NCBI RefSeq assembly: GCF_003854895.1
Contig: NZ_CP033966.1
Location: forward strand, 3,968,001 to 4,032,000
DNA from: Pigmentiphaga sp. H8
Lineage (GTDB): Bacteria; Pseudomonadota; Gammaproteobacteria; Burkholderiales; Burkholderiaceae_B
Length of the DNA: 64,000 nt
Direction: 5' to 3'
Below the pieces are notes generated by a model, which did no database searches, was not told where the DNA came from, and worked only from the letters and a program-made list of their open reading frames with translations. A program made the translations under genes and the position numbers. Of the stretch, positions 17,454-26,598 are shown one piece after another (the first letter of the stretch is position 1; every line of letters starts with the position of its first letter).

Positions 17454-18362
17454 ATGCTTGAACGCATACACCTCGTCATCATCCGGGAAGTCGATCGCCA
17501 GGGATCGCTGACCGCGGCCGCCGGCACGCTGCATCTGACGCAGTCCGCGCTCAGCCATACCGTCAAGAAGATCGAACAGCAGCTCGGCACGCCCATCTGG
17601 GACCGCGAAGGCCGCAGCCTGCGGCTGACCCAGGCCGGCCAGTACCTGCTCTCGCTTGCCGAGCGGCTGCTGCCGCAATTCGAGCACGCCGAATCGCGCA
17701 TGAAACAGTACGCCGCGGGCGAACGCGGCACCCTGCGCATCGGCATGGAGTGCCACCCGTGCTACCAGTGGCTGCTCAAGGTGGTTTCGCCCTACCTGGC
17801 GCGCTGGCCCGACGTGGACGTGGACGTCAAGCAGCGCTTCCAGTTCGGTGGCATAGGCGCCCTGTTCGGCTACGACATCGACATACTCGTCACGCCCGAT
17901 CCGCTCAAGCGCCCCGGCCTGCGCTTCGACCCGGTGTTCGACTACGAGCAGGTGCTGGTCGTGGGGGAAGACCATCCCTTGGCGGCGCAGCGCTACGTCA
18001 AGCCCGAGCAGCTCGTGGACGAAACGCTGATCACCTATCCGGTCGAGACCGACCGACTGGACATCTACAACCAGTTCCTGCGCCCCGCCGGCGTCGCGCC
18101 GCGCCGTCACAAGACCATAGAAACGACAGACATCATGCTGCAGATGGTGGCCAGCAACCGCGGGGTGGCGGCCTTGCCGCGCTGGCTGGCCGAGGAATAC
18201 GCCGACCGCATGCCCGTGGCCAGCGTGAAGCTGGGCAGGGACGGCATCGCCAAGCAGATCTTCCTGGGCACGCGCGAGGCCGATGCCTCGATCGACTACC
18301 TGGCTTCGTTCGTGGCCTACGCACGGGCCTCGATGGCGCAGGCGCCGCGCCCGAGACGCTAA
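17454..18362 (+). CDS. metR: LysR-family transcriptional regulator MetR
   Basis: A 302-residue LysR protein with N-terminal HTH (SLTAAAGTLHLTQSALSHTVKK) and effector-binding domain. Residues after the HTH (RIGMECHPCYQWL, KQRFQFGGIGALF) match MetR, which senses homocysteine and activates metE. It is divergent from metE with a palindromic AT-rich control region between them. The chosen ATG gives the standard MetR N terminus MLERIHLVII; an upstream in-frame ATG would add 19 unusual residues. Confidence 0.93.
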   Translation: MLERIHLVIIREVDRQGSLTAAAGTLHLTQSALSHTVKKIEQQLGTPIWDREGRSLRLTQAGQYLLSLAERLLPQFEHAESRMKQYAAGERGTLRIGMECHPCYQWLLKVVSPYLARWPDVDVDVKQRFQFGGIGALFGYDIDILVTPDPLKRPGLRFDPVFDYEQVLVVGEDHPLAAQRYVKPEQLVDETLITYPVETDRLDIYNQFLRPAGVAPRRHKTIETTDIMLQMVASNRGVAALPRWLAEEYADRMPVASVKLGRDGIAKQIFLGTREADASIDYLASFVAYARASMAQAPRPRR

Positions 18363-18429
18363 GACCTCGCCGATTGCTTGGGATAGTGTTACAAAATGCT
18401 TCCGAAACAATCAACAAGAGGATAGTCGC

Positions 18430-20373
18430 ATGTTCGCCCCCGATTTCCCGGCTTTCCGCCTCTTGGCGGCCCGCCTGCGATCGGCCTTCGCCATCGCGGC
18501 GCTGGCCCTGCTCGTCGTCAGTTGCGGGGGGTCCGGCAGCCAGCCCGCCGCCAAGGCCGACGTCACCCTGCTCGTCTACATGATGGGCACCAATCTCGAA
18601 AGCGAGGACGGCTCGGCCACGGGCAACATCGACGAGATGCGGAGCGTCGCGCCCAGCGACCGGGTCAACGTCGTGCTGGCCACCGGCGCCGCCGACAAGG
18701 ACGGCTGGCGCACCGTCCAGCGCAAGCGCGTGCGCGGCCAGCAGGTCGACGTGCTGGACGATCTGGGCAACGTGGACATGGGCAGCGCCCAGACCTTGCA
18801 GGACTTCGTGTCCTGGGGCATGAAGGCCTACCCGGCCGAGCGGACCATGCTGGTGCTATGGGACCACGGCGGCGGCCCCAACCGCGGCATAGGGTCCGAT
18901 CCCTTCACCCACAACTCCCTGTCGCTGGACGACATACGCAGCGCCATCGCCCCCGCCACGCAGGCCGCCGGGCGCAAGCTCGCGCTGGTCGGCTTCGACG
19001 CCTGCCTGATGGGATCGGTCGAAGTCGCCCAGGCAATGGCTCCCTACGCCGACTACATGATCGGATCTCAGGAACTCGAACCCGGCGCCGGCCAGGACTG
19101 GGCCGCGCTGCTGTCGCACCTGACCCGCTCTCCCACCGACAGCACCGCGGCCTTCGGCCGCACCATCGTCGATGCCTTCATCGCCAAGCAATTGAAGGAC
19201 GACGCCGACGCCGAGGCCACGCTGTCGCTGATCGACCTCGGCCGGATAGACGGCGTGGGCGCGGCGCTCGCGGACATTGCCGCCACGCTGAACGGACAAC
19301 TGACCGCCGATCCGGTGCAGACCTGGCTCGACATCGCCGACGCGCGCGCCCGGGCCTTCCTCTTCGGCTCCGTCCTGCTGTCCGCCGGGCCCGCGGAACT
19401 GGTCGATCTGGGCATGTTCAGCTGGGGCAGCCTCAGGCTGGCCGACGGGCAGCGGGAGCGGCTGACGCAGGCCCTGGAACAGGCGGTGGTTCATCAGAAA
19501 CACACGGCAGCCTTCTCCAACCTCGCCGGCCTGACCTTCTACCTGCCCCAGCGCGTGGCCGAGACCTCGGCCGACACGAAGACCTACACGTCGCTGTCCT
19601 TCGTCTCCGAGACCCAGCGCGCCTTCATCCGGCAGCATTCCGACATCGGCACCGACAACACCCGGCTGCCGCTGCCCGCCGTAGGCATCATCGACTGGCA
19701 CGACGGCACCCCGCTGGCCCCGACCTCGGTCCAGGCGCCGTTGAACGCCGTGAACCGCGCACTCGTGGCCCAGGACTTCGCCGCGGTCCAGAACGCCGCC
19801 GGCTGGATCACCGCCCTCAAGCCGCTAACGGACGGCACCGTCGACCAGCTCGTCGATCCGGCCTTCATGCAAGGCTGGTTCCGGCTGGACGCCGCCGGCA
19901 CGCCCGTCTACTTCTCCGCGCTGCCGGACGGCATGCGCTTCGCGGTCGACTCCCCCGAGAACTTCCTGATCCCCGTCACCCTGCGCAACGACGCTCCTGA
20001 CGACAACGTTCCCGCCGACGACCCGCGCCGCCTGCAACGGGGCCTGCTGATCGTGTCGGACGCCGCGAAACCCGGCGTACTGCGCATCACCGGATTCCTG
20101 AATGCCCTGGGGAACAATGACTCCGCTGGTGTGGCACGTCCGCAAGGCGTACCACGCCAGGCCTCGGTGCAACCCCTCTGGCTGGCCCGAAACAAAAGCA
20201 ACCTCGGGCGCTGGTTTCCGCCGCCGGCCACCGACGCGGTGCCGTTCGTGCCGGTCATCGACAAGCAGCAAATCTCCCGTGGCACGCGCGACCAACTGCC
20301 CTCGGGCACCCACGCCCGCCTGGGTATCGTCGACGTCCGGGGCTGGATCAGCCTGGATACGGCGTCCTACTAG
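18430..20373 (+). CDS. Clostripain-family (peptidase C11) cysteine peptidase lipoprotein
   Basis: A 647-residue protein with a lipoprotein signal peptide: hydrophobic stretch at about 20-30 and lipobox VVSC with Cys32 as the lipidated residue. The C11 catalytic pair is seen as His146 in LWDHGGG and Cys192 in FDACLMG. Family members cut after arginine or other residues and occur as secreted or surface proteases; here the lipid anchor would hold it at the cell envelope. A long C-terminal region (about 400 residues) is of unknown function. It stands alone downstream of metR and faces a convergent Bug receptor gene across a strong hairpin. Confidence 0.87.
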   Translation: MFAPDFPAFRLLAARLRSAFAIAALALLVVSCGGSGSQPAAKADVTLLVYMMGTNLESEDGSATGNIDEMRSVAPSDRVNVVLATGAADKDGWRTVQRKRVRGQQVDVLDDLGNVDMGSAQTLQDFVSWGMKAYPAERTMLVLWDHGGGPNRGIGSDPFTHNSLSLDDIRSAIAPATQAAGRKLALVGFDACLMGSVEVAQAMAPYADYMIGSQELEPGAGQDWAALLSHLTRSPTDSTAAFGRTIVDAFIAKQLKDDADAEATLSLIDLGRIDGVGAALADIAATLNGQLTADPVQTWLDIADARARAFLFGSVLLSAGPAELVDLGMFSWGSLRLADGQRERLTQALEQAVVHQKHTAAFSNLAGLTFYLPQRVAETSADTKTYTSLSFVSETQRAFIRQHSDIGTDNTRLPLPAVGIIDWHDGTPLAPTSVQAPLNAVNRALVAQDFAAVQNAAGWITALKPLTDGTVDQLVDPAFMQGWFRLDAAGTPVYFSALPDGMRFAVDSPENFLIPVTLRNDAPDDNVPADDPRRLQRGLLIVSDAAKPGVLRITGFLNALGNNDSAGVARPQGVPRQASVQPLWLARNKSNLGRWFPPPATDAVPFVPVIDKQQISRGTRDQLPSGTHARLGIVDVRGWISLDTASY

Positions 20374-20384
20374 CAGGCGGCCGT

Positions 20385-20419
20385 GTGGCGGCCTTGGCCA
20401 ACGCGCCCAAGGCCGCCAC
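20385..20419. terminator. Bidirectional hairpin between convergent genes
   Basis: A perfect 13-base stem, GTGGCGGCCTTGG and CCAAGGCCGCCAC, with a nine-base loop lies between the convergent peptidase and Bug receptor genes. No T tract follows on either side, so termination strength is uncertain, but position and stability fit a shared terminator. Confidence 0.65.
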
Positions 20420-20421
20420 GG

Positions 20422-21408
20422 TCATTCCATCTTGAAGTCTATGGCGGCCAGCATCGTCTTCCAGCGGCCATCGGTCTCGCGAATGTCGCGCGCGAAATCG
20501 GCCGCGTTCAGCCACTGGACTTCGACACCGCTGTTGACGAAGTCCTCTCGCACATTCGGCAAGGCCATCACGCCACGCGTGGCTTCGGCCAGCCGGGCCA
20601 CCGTGGACGGCGCCATGCCGGCCGGCCCGATCAAACCCAGCTCGGTGCCGATGTCCATGCCCTGCACGCCCATCTCGGCCATGGTCGGCAGGTCGGGGAA
20701 TAGCGCGCTGCGCTTGAGCGCGACCACGCCCAGCAGTCTCACCTTGCCGGTCTTGGCCAGCGCCACCGCCCCCGAGGACGACGCGAACTGCAGGTGCACG
20801 CGTCCCGTGATGAAGTCCTTGGCCACGTCGTTGGCCCCCTTGTAGGGCACATGAACCATGTCGATCTGAAGTTGGCGCGCCAGCATCTGGCCGAAGATGT
20901 GCGCGGCGGTGCCCATCCCTTGCGACACGTAGTTGAGTTGACCGGGATGGGCCTTGCCGTACGCCGCCAACTCGCGCGTATTGGTTGCGGGAATGGAGTT
21001 GTGCAGCACCAGCACGGTCGGGCCTAGCGCACACTGCGCCACCGGCGTGAAGTCGCGGAAAGCATCGTAGCGGGCGGCCCGCACCGTATGTGGCAACTGT
21101 GCGATGGTGGAACTGGGCGTATACATCAGCGTATGCCCGTCGGGCACCGCCCTGGCGACCTCCGTCGCCGCGAGTATGGTACCGGCGCCTGGCCGGTTCA
21201 CCACGACCACGGGCACGCCAAGACTGGGGCTCAGGAACCGCGCAAGCAGTCGCGCCTGCATGTCCGTCCCGCCTCCCGCCGGATAACCCACGGTCAGGCT
21301 GATCGGACGGCCCTCCACGGGAAAGTCGGCCGCGAAGGAAGGTCTGGCCAGGGCCGTGCCCGCCAGCGCCAGCAACAGCCGGCGCCGATCGATGACGAGA
21401 TCGCTCAT
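20422..21408 (-). CDS. Bug-family periplasmic solute-binding protein with Tat-like signal
   Basis: A 328-residue receptor. The N terminus carries DRRRLLLALAG, a twin-arginine-like motif before a hydrophobic stretch ending near SFAADFP, so export may be by the Tat route, unlike the three Bug receptors at 10-14 kb. The Bug signature is seen as LTVGYPAGGGTDMQAR and the VPYKG motif is present. It overlaps the end of the flavoprotein gene by four bases (ATGA), so it belongs to the UGSC-protein operon and probably captures that pathway's substrate. Confidence 0.9.
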   Translation of the reverse strand: MSDLVIDRRRLLLALAGTALARPSFAADFPVEGRPISLTVGYPAGGGTDMQARLLARFLSPSLGVPVVVVNRPGAGTILAATEVARAVPDGHTLMYTPSSTIAQLPHTVRAARYDAFRDFTPVAQCALGPTVLVLHNSIPATNTRELAAYGKAHPGQLNYVSQGMGTAAHIFGQMLARQLQIDMVHVPYKGANDVAKDFITGRVHLQFASSSGAVALAKTGKVRLLGVVALKRSALFPDLPTMAEMGVQGMDIGTELGLIGPAGMAPSTVARLAEATRGVMALPNVREDFVNSGVEVQWLNAADFARDIRETDGRWKTMLAAIDFKME

Positions 21409-22334
21409 GCAAGGTCTCCGATTGATATCAGGTCATGCACGATAGCCATCGCGGTCGACGTGCCGCTTTGCTGTGCAGCCACCAAGGTGTAGGGAATGCC
21501 GGCGCGGATGTCGCCGGCCGCGTACACGCCCGCGATCGAGCTGCGCCCTGTCGGGCCGCAGACGACGCGGCCCGCCCCATCCAGTTCCACCAGACCGTCC
21601 AGGAAGCCGCTGGCGGCCCGCAACCCCGCATAGATGAAAACGCCAGAGACCGGTACCGATTGTTCCGCTGCTCCCGAACGGATGCGAACACCGGTGACAC
21701 CGTTGCCGCCCTCGATCGCGGTCACCCTGGCGCGCCGCAGCAGACGCACGTTGCCGCACTCGCTCAGCGCATCCATCAGATAAGCCTGGGCGTGCGGCGC
21801 CTCGCCCTCGAAGACCAGCGTGACCTCGCTGGCGTATCGTGCCAGCACGACGGCCTCGCCCACCGCGGAATCGCCGCCTCCCACCACGCACACCGGTTCG
21901 CCGCGAAACAATGGACCGTCGCATGCAGCGCAGTGCGATACGCCGCGCCCCTCGAGCGCATCTTCGCCAGGCACCCCGAGCGCGCGCCGCGACGAGCCGG
22001 CGGCCACCAGCACGGCGCGCGCCATGATGCTGCCGGACTCGCCCTGGACCTCCAGGCGCGCGCCGGCACCAGCGGCCTGGATCCGCGTCACGGAGTCCAG
22101 CCGAAACCGGACGCCTGCCTCTTCCGCGACCGCCTGGAGCGCGGGGCCAAGCTCGAAGCCGGCAATGCCCCCGGGGTAGTCCGGGTAGTTGGCGATGCGC
22201 TCCACGGCCATGACCTGGCCTCCGGCTCCCACGCGCTCGATCACCAGCACCTCCAGGCCCCGGCGCGCGGCATGCGTGGCGGCGGCCAGGCCGGCGACGC
22301 CTGCCCCAATGACCACGAGATCGGTCTGATCCAT
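21405..22334 (-). CDS. Thioredoxin-reductase-like FAD/NAD(P)-dependent oxidoreductase
   Basis: A 309-residue two-domain flavoprotein. VVIGAGVAGLAAA (residues 7-19) binds FAD, the redox-active CAAC pair is Cys135 and Cys138 (SHCAACDGP), and VVGGGDSAVGEA (from about 150) binds NAD(P)H; the C-terminal AAGDIRAG segment completes the FAD site. This is the domain order of bacterial TrxB. It is not in a thioredoxin operon but lies ten bases after a UGSC-family CxxC protein and overlaps a Bug receptor gene, so it probably reduces the UGSC protein or its substrate rather than serving as the housekeeping TrxB. Confidence 0.88.
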   Translation of the reverse strand: MDQTDLVVIGAGVAGLAAATHAARRGLEVLVIERVGAGGQVMAVERIANYPDYPGGIAGFELGPALQAVAEEAGVRFRLDSVTRIQAAGAGARLEVQGESGSIMARAVLVAAGSSRRALGVPGEDALEGRGVSHCAACDGPLFRGEPVCVVGGGDSAVGEAVVLARYASEVTLVFEGEAPHAQAYLMDALSECGNVRLLRRARVTAIEGGNGVTGVRIRSGAAEQSVPVSGVFIYAGLRAASGFLDGLVELDGAGRVVCGPTGRSSIAGVYAAGDIRAGIPYTLVAAQQSGTSTAMAIVHDLISIGDLA

Positions 22335-22344
22335 GCCTGCGGTC

Positions 22345-24012
22345 CTAGCGCCAGTCGTCCACCGAGACGGTCGCGCGATGCAACGCGCCCATCATCTGCC
22401 AGTAGCCGTTGGCCTCGCCGCCGACCACGACCACATGGATGTCGTGCTCCTCGAAAATGCGCACCGGCGCGTCGTCGGGCAGACCCACGTAGCGAGCCTT
22501 GGGGGATTCGGACTCTCCGAACGTGGCCTTGGAATAGACGTAGTTCTGCACCAGTTGCAGGTCCCAGTAGCGGCCGGCCGGCATCTCGGCGGCCTCGTGC
22601 AGCCAGCGCACCAGCTTGGCCTTGGTATCGAAGCCGCCACGGTCGATGAACTGCTGCGCGGTAATCGGATCGAGCAGCAACACCGGCCCGGTAATCGAAT
22701 CCGTGCCCAGAAGCATGTCCTTGACGTGCTCCTTCCAGTAGGTCTTGCGCAGGCCCAGACTGAAGGTGGTCGAACGGCACCCGTGGAACACCGTCACGGT
22801 GCTGGCGCCCCGGTCGAAGCCCTTGTCCACGTGCAGCGGCTGCCACGGGCTGCGCTCCTCGTTCTCCGCGAAGGTGATGCCGTTGTAGGTGTAGTTGTTG
22901 CCCAGCGACCCCATGAAGGTCTCACCCGGCACCGAACCGCCCTGCAGGTTCTGTGACAGCAGCCCGTACGCTCGGCCAATGGTCGCGTTGGCATGGTTGT
23001 AGGGCCCCATGGCGCCGATGCCGCAGTTCATGCCGATCTCGTGGCGCACCGGACCGTTGACCACGCTCATTACCGAAGCGGAGCTCGACGTGCTGCCGCG
23101 AGCCGACACCCCGGTGGAAGCCAGAGCCAGGATGACCGGGAAATACTCGGGCCGGGCGCCGGCCATCACGGCGTTGACGGCGACCTTCTCGACCGTATAT
23201 TCCCATAGGCCGCGATTGGCCGTGGGCTGCATGCGCCCCACCACCTCGTCGGGCCCGCGGCGGGTGCCCGCCAGCATGGCCGCCACGCGCTCTTGCGTGG
23301 GCAGCACGATGGGCAGGTGGTCGGTCCATCCGTTGCGTTCGAACAGCGCGTGCAGGTTTTCCTCGGCGTCCGGCTGCTCGAACCGCGGCGCATCGCGTGC
23401 ATAGGGCTCGTCGCCCGCTTCGCTGGCAGCAAGGCCGCGCGTGAGGCCCTCGACGATCTCCTGCATCACGGGTCGGCCGGTATAGGGATCCTTGCCTTCG
23501 ACGTAGGCGCGCAGTTCGGATTCGCTCTTGCCCATCACCGGCTGCGGCACGAAGACCATCGGCGACTGGATCAGCCCTCCCATGCGCGCGACCGACTGCG
23601 CGATCTTCACGAACATGTCCGTGTAGATGGCCACGGTGGGAACACCATATTGCGTCTCCAGCGTAATCGCATGGGTCGCAACCGCTGGCGTGCATGTGCT
23701 GCAATGGCCCACGCCAATGATGGCGGCGTGGCCCTTTTCCCGGATCTCACTCCAAAGCTGCGGGTCGTCCTTGCCGTAGTAGCTGGACATCTGGCGCAGT
23801 TCGGTGCGCACGCCTGGCATCCGGGCGGCAAACCACGCCTGCACTTGCTTGAGCAGTTCGACGGAATCGTCAAACTTGCTGTCGATCAAATAAACAGTCC
23901 TGCCGTCCAGGCTCGCCGGGCGCGGCGCCGGTTGCTTGCGGTGGATCCTGGGCGCGTAGCCGACCGGATTATGGACAGTAAGCAAGGCGGGCGATTTGAC
24001 GGAGGTAAGCAT
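22345..24012 (-). CDS. UGSC-family protein with CxxC in place of the selenocysteine motif
   Basis: A 555-residue cytoplasmic protein. The N-terminal domain resembles UGSC-motif proteins, in which a U-G-S-C redox motif follows a GVGD segment; here GVGHCSTCT puts Cys104 and Cys107 at the same place, so cysteine replaces selenocysteine. A second domain from about residue 230 (with PIVLPTQERVAAML, GRMQPTANRG and VEKVAVNAVMAGARPEYFP) is found in longer members and has further cysteines in MNCGIG and FHGCRS. The biochemical function of the family is not established as far as I know. Position beside a TrxB-like reductase, a Bug receptor and a divergent LysR gene suggests a thiol-based catabolic or reductive enzyme. 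No clear ribosome binding site precedes the ATG. Confidence 0.75.
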   Translation of the reverse strand: MLTSVKSPALLTVHNPVGYAPRIHRKQPAPRPASLDGRTVYLIDSKFDDSVELLKQVQAWFAARMPGVRTELRQMSSYYGKDDPQLWSEIREKGHAAIIGVGHCSTCTPAVATHAITLETQYGVPTVAIYTDMFVKIAQSVARMGGLIQSPMVFVPQPVMGKSESELRAYVEGKDPYTGRPVMQEIVEGLTRGLAASEAGDEPYARDAPRFEQPDAEENLHALFERNGWTDHLPIVLPTQERVAAMLAGTRRGPDEVVGRMQPTANRGLWEYTVEKVAVNAVMAGARPEYFPVILALASTGVSARGSTSSSASVMSVVNGPVRHEIGMNCGIGAMGPYNHANATIGRAYGLLSQNLQGGSVPGETFMGSLGNNYTYNGITFAENEERSPWQPLHVDKGFDRGASTVTVFHGCRSTTFSLGLRKTYWKEHVKDMLLGTDSITGPVLLLDPITAQQFIDRGGFDTKAKLVRWLHEAAEMPAGRYWDLQLVQNYVYSKATFGESESPKARYVGLPDDAPVRIFEEHDIHVVVVGGEANGYWQMMGALHRATVSVDDWR

Positions 24013-24054
24013 GACGGGTTTTATTTCCAGAATTCCGCAGCGCCGAGGCGTTGC

Positions 24055-24139
24055 GGTTAACAGTGGTTGATGCGATTATTTTCTCGAGCGCGCGGCCCGG
24101 CAATTGAAAAGAAAATCGTCACTGTTAACCACGGGTTAA
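24055..24139. promoter_or_regulatory. Candidate LysR operators with GGTTAA half-sites
   Basis: In the 152-base divergent gap, GGTTAACAGTG (24055-24065) and CACTGTTAACC (24120-24130) form a perfect 11-base inverted repeat 54 bases apart. Overlapping the second arm, TTAACC-ACG-GGTTAA (24125-24139) is a palindrome containing the exact T-N11-A pattern of LysR boxes. It lies about 26 bases before the LysR start codon, as expected for an autoregulatory site that also controls the opposite operon. Confidence 0.6.
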
Positions 24140-24164
24140 TACCCAGCGGCGGGATGGAGCCACC

Positions 24165-25058
24165 ATGAACTTACGCCAGATGGAGGTCTTCCGGGCCGTG
24201 ATGCTGACGGGCGGCGTCAACAGCGCGGCGCAGTTGCTGCACGTCTCGCCGCCGGCGATCAGCAAGGTACTGGCGCAAGCCGCGCGGTCCAGCGGCCTGG
24301 TGCTGTTCGAGAACGTGCGGGGCCGGCTGATACCCACGCCAGAGGCCCAGCAGCTCTATGACGAAGTCACTGGCTTGTGGGACAGGGTCGAGAAAGTCCG
24401 CGACATGACGCAGCAGCTGGCGCAACCGACACGTGCCGTGCTCAAACTGACGTGTACGTCCAACGTCGCGCAATTCCTGGTGTCGCGTACCATCGCGCGC
24501 TTGTACATGCGGTATCCGCACCTGAAATGCCGGTTGCAGGTGACGTCGCCCGAGCTCGTCAACCAGTTGCTGCTGGAGCGTTCGTTCAACCTGGGGGTCG
24601 CCCTCGAGGCTCACGAGCACCCGAACCTGGAAGTCTTGAAAGGCTACCGTTGCGGACTCGCCTGCATCATGCGGGCCGACCATCCCCTGGCGAAACGCAA
24701 ATCCATCAAACCCGCCGATCTGGCGGGCGAGCGCATCATCGCATCTCCCGAGAGCACGCCGTTCGGGCAGACGCTGCGCCGGGCCTTCGGGGCTGCGGCC
24801 GCCCGCATGCACATCGACTTCGAATGCGGCAGTTCTGCCACCGCCTGCTGGTTTGCGCAGGCCGGAGTCGGTATCGCGGTGGTGGATCTCGCGGGCGTTT
24901 CGGGTGGTCAGCTGGAGGGCCTGGAAGTGCGGCCGTTCCGATCACCCGAGACCCTGTCGGTAAGTATCCTGCGTAACCGCTACCGGCCGATGTCGGTAGT
25001 GGAACGCGCGTTTGCCGAGGAGTTCGATACGGTCTGGGCGCAGGTTTCGCCGACCTAG
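24165..25058 (+). CDS. LysR-family transcriptional regulator
   Basis: A 297-residue LysR protein with an N-terminal HTH (MNLRQMEVFRAVMLTGGVNSA onward) and a C-terminal effector domain. It is similar to regulators of amino-acid or opine catabolism of the NocR/LysR type. It is divergent from the UGSC operon and the intervening region holds palindromic GGTTAA sites, so it very likely controls that operon. GGATGGAG upstream of the ATG supports the start. Confidence 0.9.
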   Translation: MNLRQMEVFRAVMLTGGVNSAAQLLHVSPPAISKVLAQAARSSGLVLFENVRGRLIPTPEAQQLYDEVTGLWDRVEKVRDMTQQLAQPTRAVLKLTCTSNVAQFLVSRTIARLYMRYPHLKCRLQVTSPELVNQLLLERSFNLGVALEAHEHPNLEVLKGYRCGLACIMRADHPLAKRKSIKPADLAGERIIASPESTPFGQTLRRAFGAAAARMHIDFECGSSATACWFAQAGVGIAVVDLAGVSGGQLEGLEVRPFRSPETLSVSILRNRYRPMSVVERAFAEEFDTVWAQVSPT

Positions 25059-25104
25059 TCAGCCATGCGCGACCGGCCTCCCCTACCAGTGCGCATCCCC
25101 ATCG

Positions 25105-26598
25105 CTACCACCGGCCGCCCGCGCCGCCGCCTCCGCTGGACCCACCCCCGAAACTGCTTCCCGAGCTGCCGCCCCCGGAACTCCCGCCCCCGCCTCCCGA
25201 ACCGGAACCGGAGCTGCTGCGGCTGGCCAGTGCGGCCAGCGTCACCATGCCCAGCGATACGGCGTGGTTGCAGAAGGCACACGTCCGCATGCGTTCGCCC
25301 ACCCCGGTCGAGGTCTGTGTGGCCCGCTGGCGGACCTTGATGGCGGGAGGGGCCAGGGTCTGTCCATGGCATTTCGGACACACCTCGTATTTCGCGATCT
25401 TCTCGCCGTCGAACGCCGCGATGTGCGTACGGCCGGTTTCCTCGTTCAGCCAGATCTCGTAGGACTTGGCGCCCAGCTTTTCTTCCGCCAGCTGCTGCCG
25501 GCTCAGATACGCATCGAGTTTCGCGGGCTTGAGCGCATCGCGGTTCAAGCGGGACCACTTCCCCGTGCCGTCTGGCGGGGTATCCCGCAGGCGGGCACGC
25601 TTCCTGTTCCTTCCAAGATCGTAGTAGGCCTTGTAGGACAGGGGCGAGAGCAGCAGCGGCAGCAGGGTCAGGCGCGTGAACGCGACGCTCATGTCCAGGC
25701 CGGTTTTCGGATCCTTGGTGCTTTTCTTGAGGAACTGCGCCGACCCGGAGTAATGGAACAGGAGCACGAAGGTTCCGAACGCGGCCAGGAAGTATGGCAG
25801 GTTGTCGACCCGGTACACGCGCTCCACGACGTCCAGGATCACGAATGCAAACAGGCTCAGGAACAGGAGCAGCAGGAAGGTGAACAGGGCGAACCAGAAG
25901 GCATGGCCCCGGTAGCGCGTGCGCTTGATGCCGAATTTCTTCAGGACGCGCCTGCGCGCCAGGCTGATCCAGCCGAAACCGGCGGCGAATATCGCCAGCA
26001 CCCAGGCTGCCCGCTCCAGCGCCGCGGCGTGGCGGTTCCAGAAGGTGGGCTGATACGCCTCGAGGTTCGCCAGCTCCAGGGCATGATCGGGCGACAGGAA
26101 CACGCTTTCGATCGCCTTCGCGGCGGCCAGCACGGCCATGTCGGTATTGCCGAGCTTCAGGTAGGGAACCAGGTAGGTCTCGCCGATCTGCTTGAGCAGG
26201 GCATCGGGAAAGATGCCTTCCAGCCCGTAGCCGCTGATGAAGCGATACTCCCGCCGGTCCATGCCCAGGAACAGCAGCAGGCCGTTGTCGCTGCCCTGCT
26301 TGCCGACGCCCCAGTGGTTGAACAGATCCAGCGCGAAGCTGAAATCGCTGGCCCCCTGGTAGTCGCCTACGACCACGATGGCGAACTCGCTGCCGCTGTT
26401 CCGTTCGATGCCGGCACTGATCGCGTCCAGCTTCGCGACGGTATCGCCGCTCAGGTGGCCGTCGGGGTCGCTGACGTAGTGGTCGCTGCCCTGGCTCTTC
26501 GGGTTGGGGACGGCCGGGACGGAATATTGCGCGTAGGCGTTCAGGACGCCAAGGAGGCCGGCCAGGGCGGCAATCAGGACGATGAGTTTCTTGTACAT
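25105..26598 (-). CDS. TPM-domain (YgcG-like) membrane protein with zinc-ribbon motifs and Gly/Ser-rich tail
   Basis: A 497-residue protein. A signal peptide (residues 1-24) precedes a TPM domain at about 40-165, with NGLLLFLG and YRFISGYGLEGIFPD typical of the family. Membrane segments lie near 196-213, 233-255 and 267-284. Two CxxC pairs, CPKC at 407-410 and CAFC at 440-443, probably bind zinc. The tail from about 460 is almost only Gly and Ser, ending GGAGGRW. TPM proteins are envelope proteins of poorly known role. The gene follows pstB after 79 bases on the same strand, where phoU is found in many genomes. Its start codon lies in a hairpin (26593-26616). Confidence 0.82.
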   Translation of the reverse strand: MYKKLIVLIAALAGLLGVLNAYAQYSVPAVPNPKSQGSDHYVSDPDGHLSGDTVAKLDAISAGIERNSGSEFAIVVVGDYQGASDFSFALDLFNHWGVGKQGSDNGLLLFLGMDRREYRFISGYGLEGIFPDALLKQIGETYLVPYLKLGNTDMAVLAAAKAIESVFLSPDHALELANLEAYQPTFWNRHAAALERAAWVLAIFAAGFGWISLARRRVLKKFGIKRTRYRGHAFWFALFTFLLLLFLSLFAFVILDVVERVYRVDNLPYFLAAFGTFVLLFHYSGSAQFLKKSTKDPKTGLDMSVAFTRLTLLPLLLSPLSYKAYYDLGRNRKRARLRDTPPDGTGKWSRLNRDALKPAKLDAYLSRQQLAEEKLGAKSYEIWLNEETGRTHIAAFDGEKIAKYEVCPKCHGQTLAPPAIKVRQRATQTSTGVGERMRTCAFCNHAVSLGMVTLAALASRSSSGSGSGGGGGSSGGGSSGSSFGGGSSGGGGAGGRW

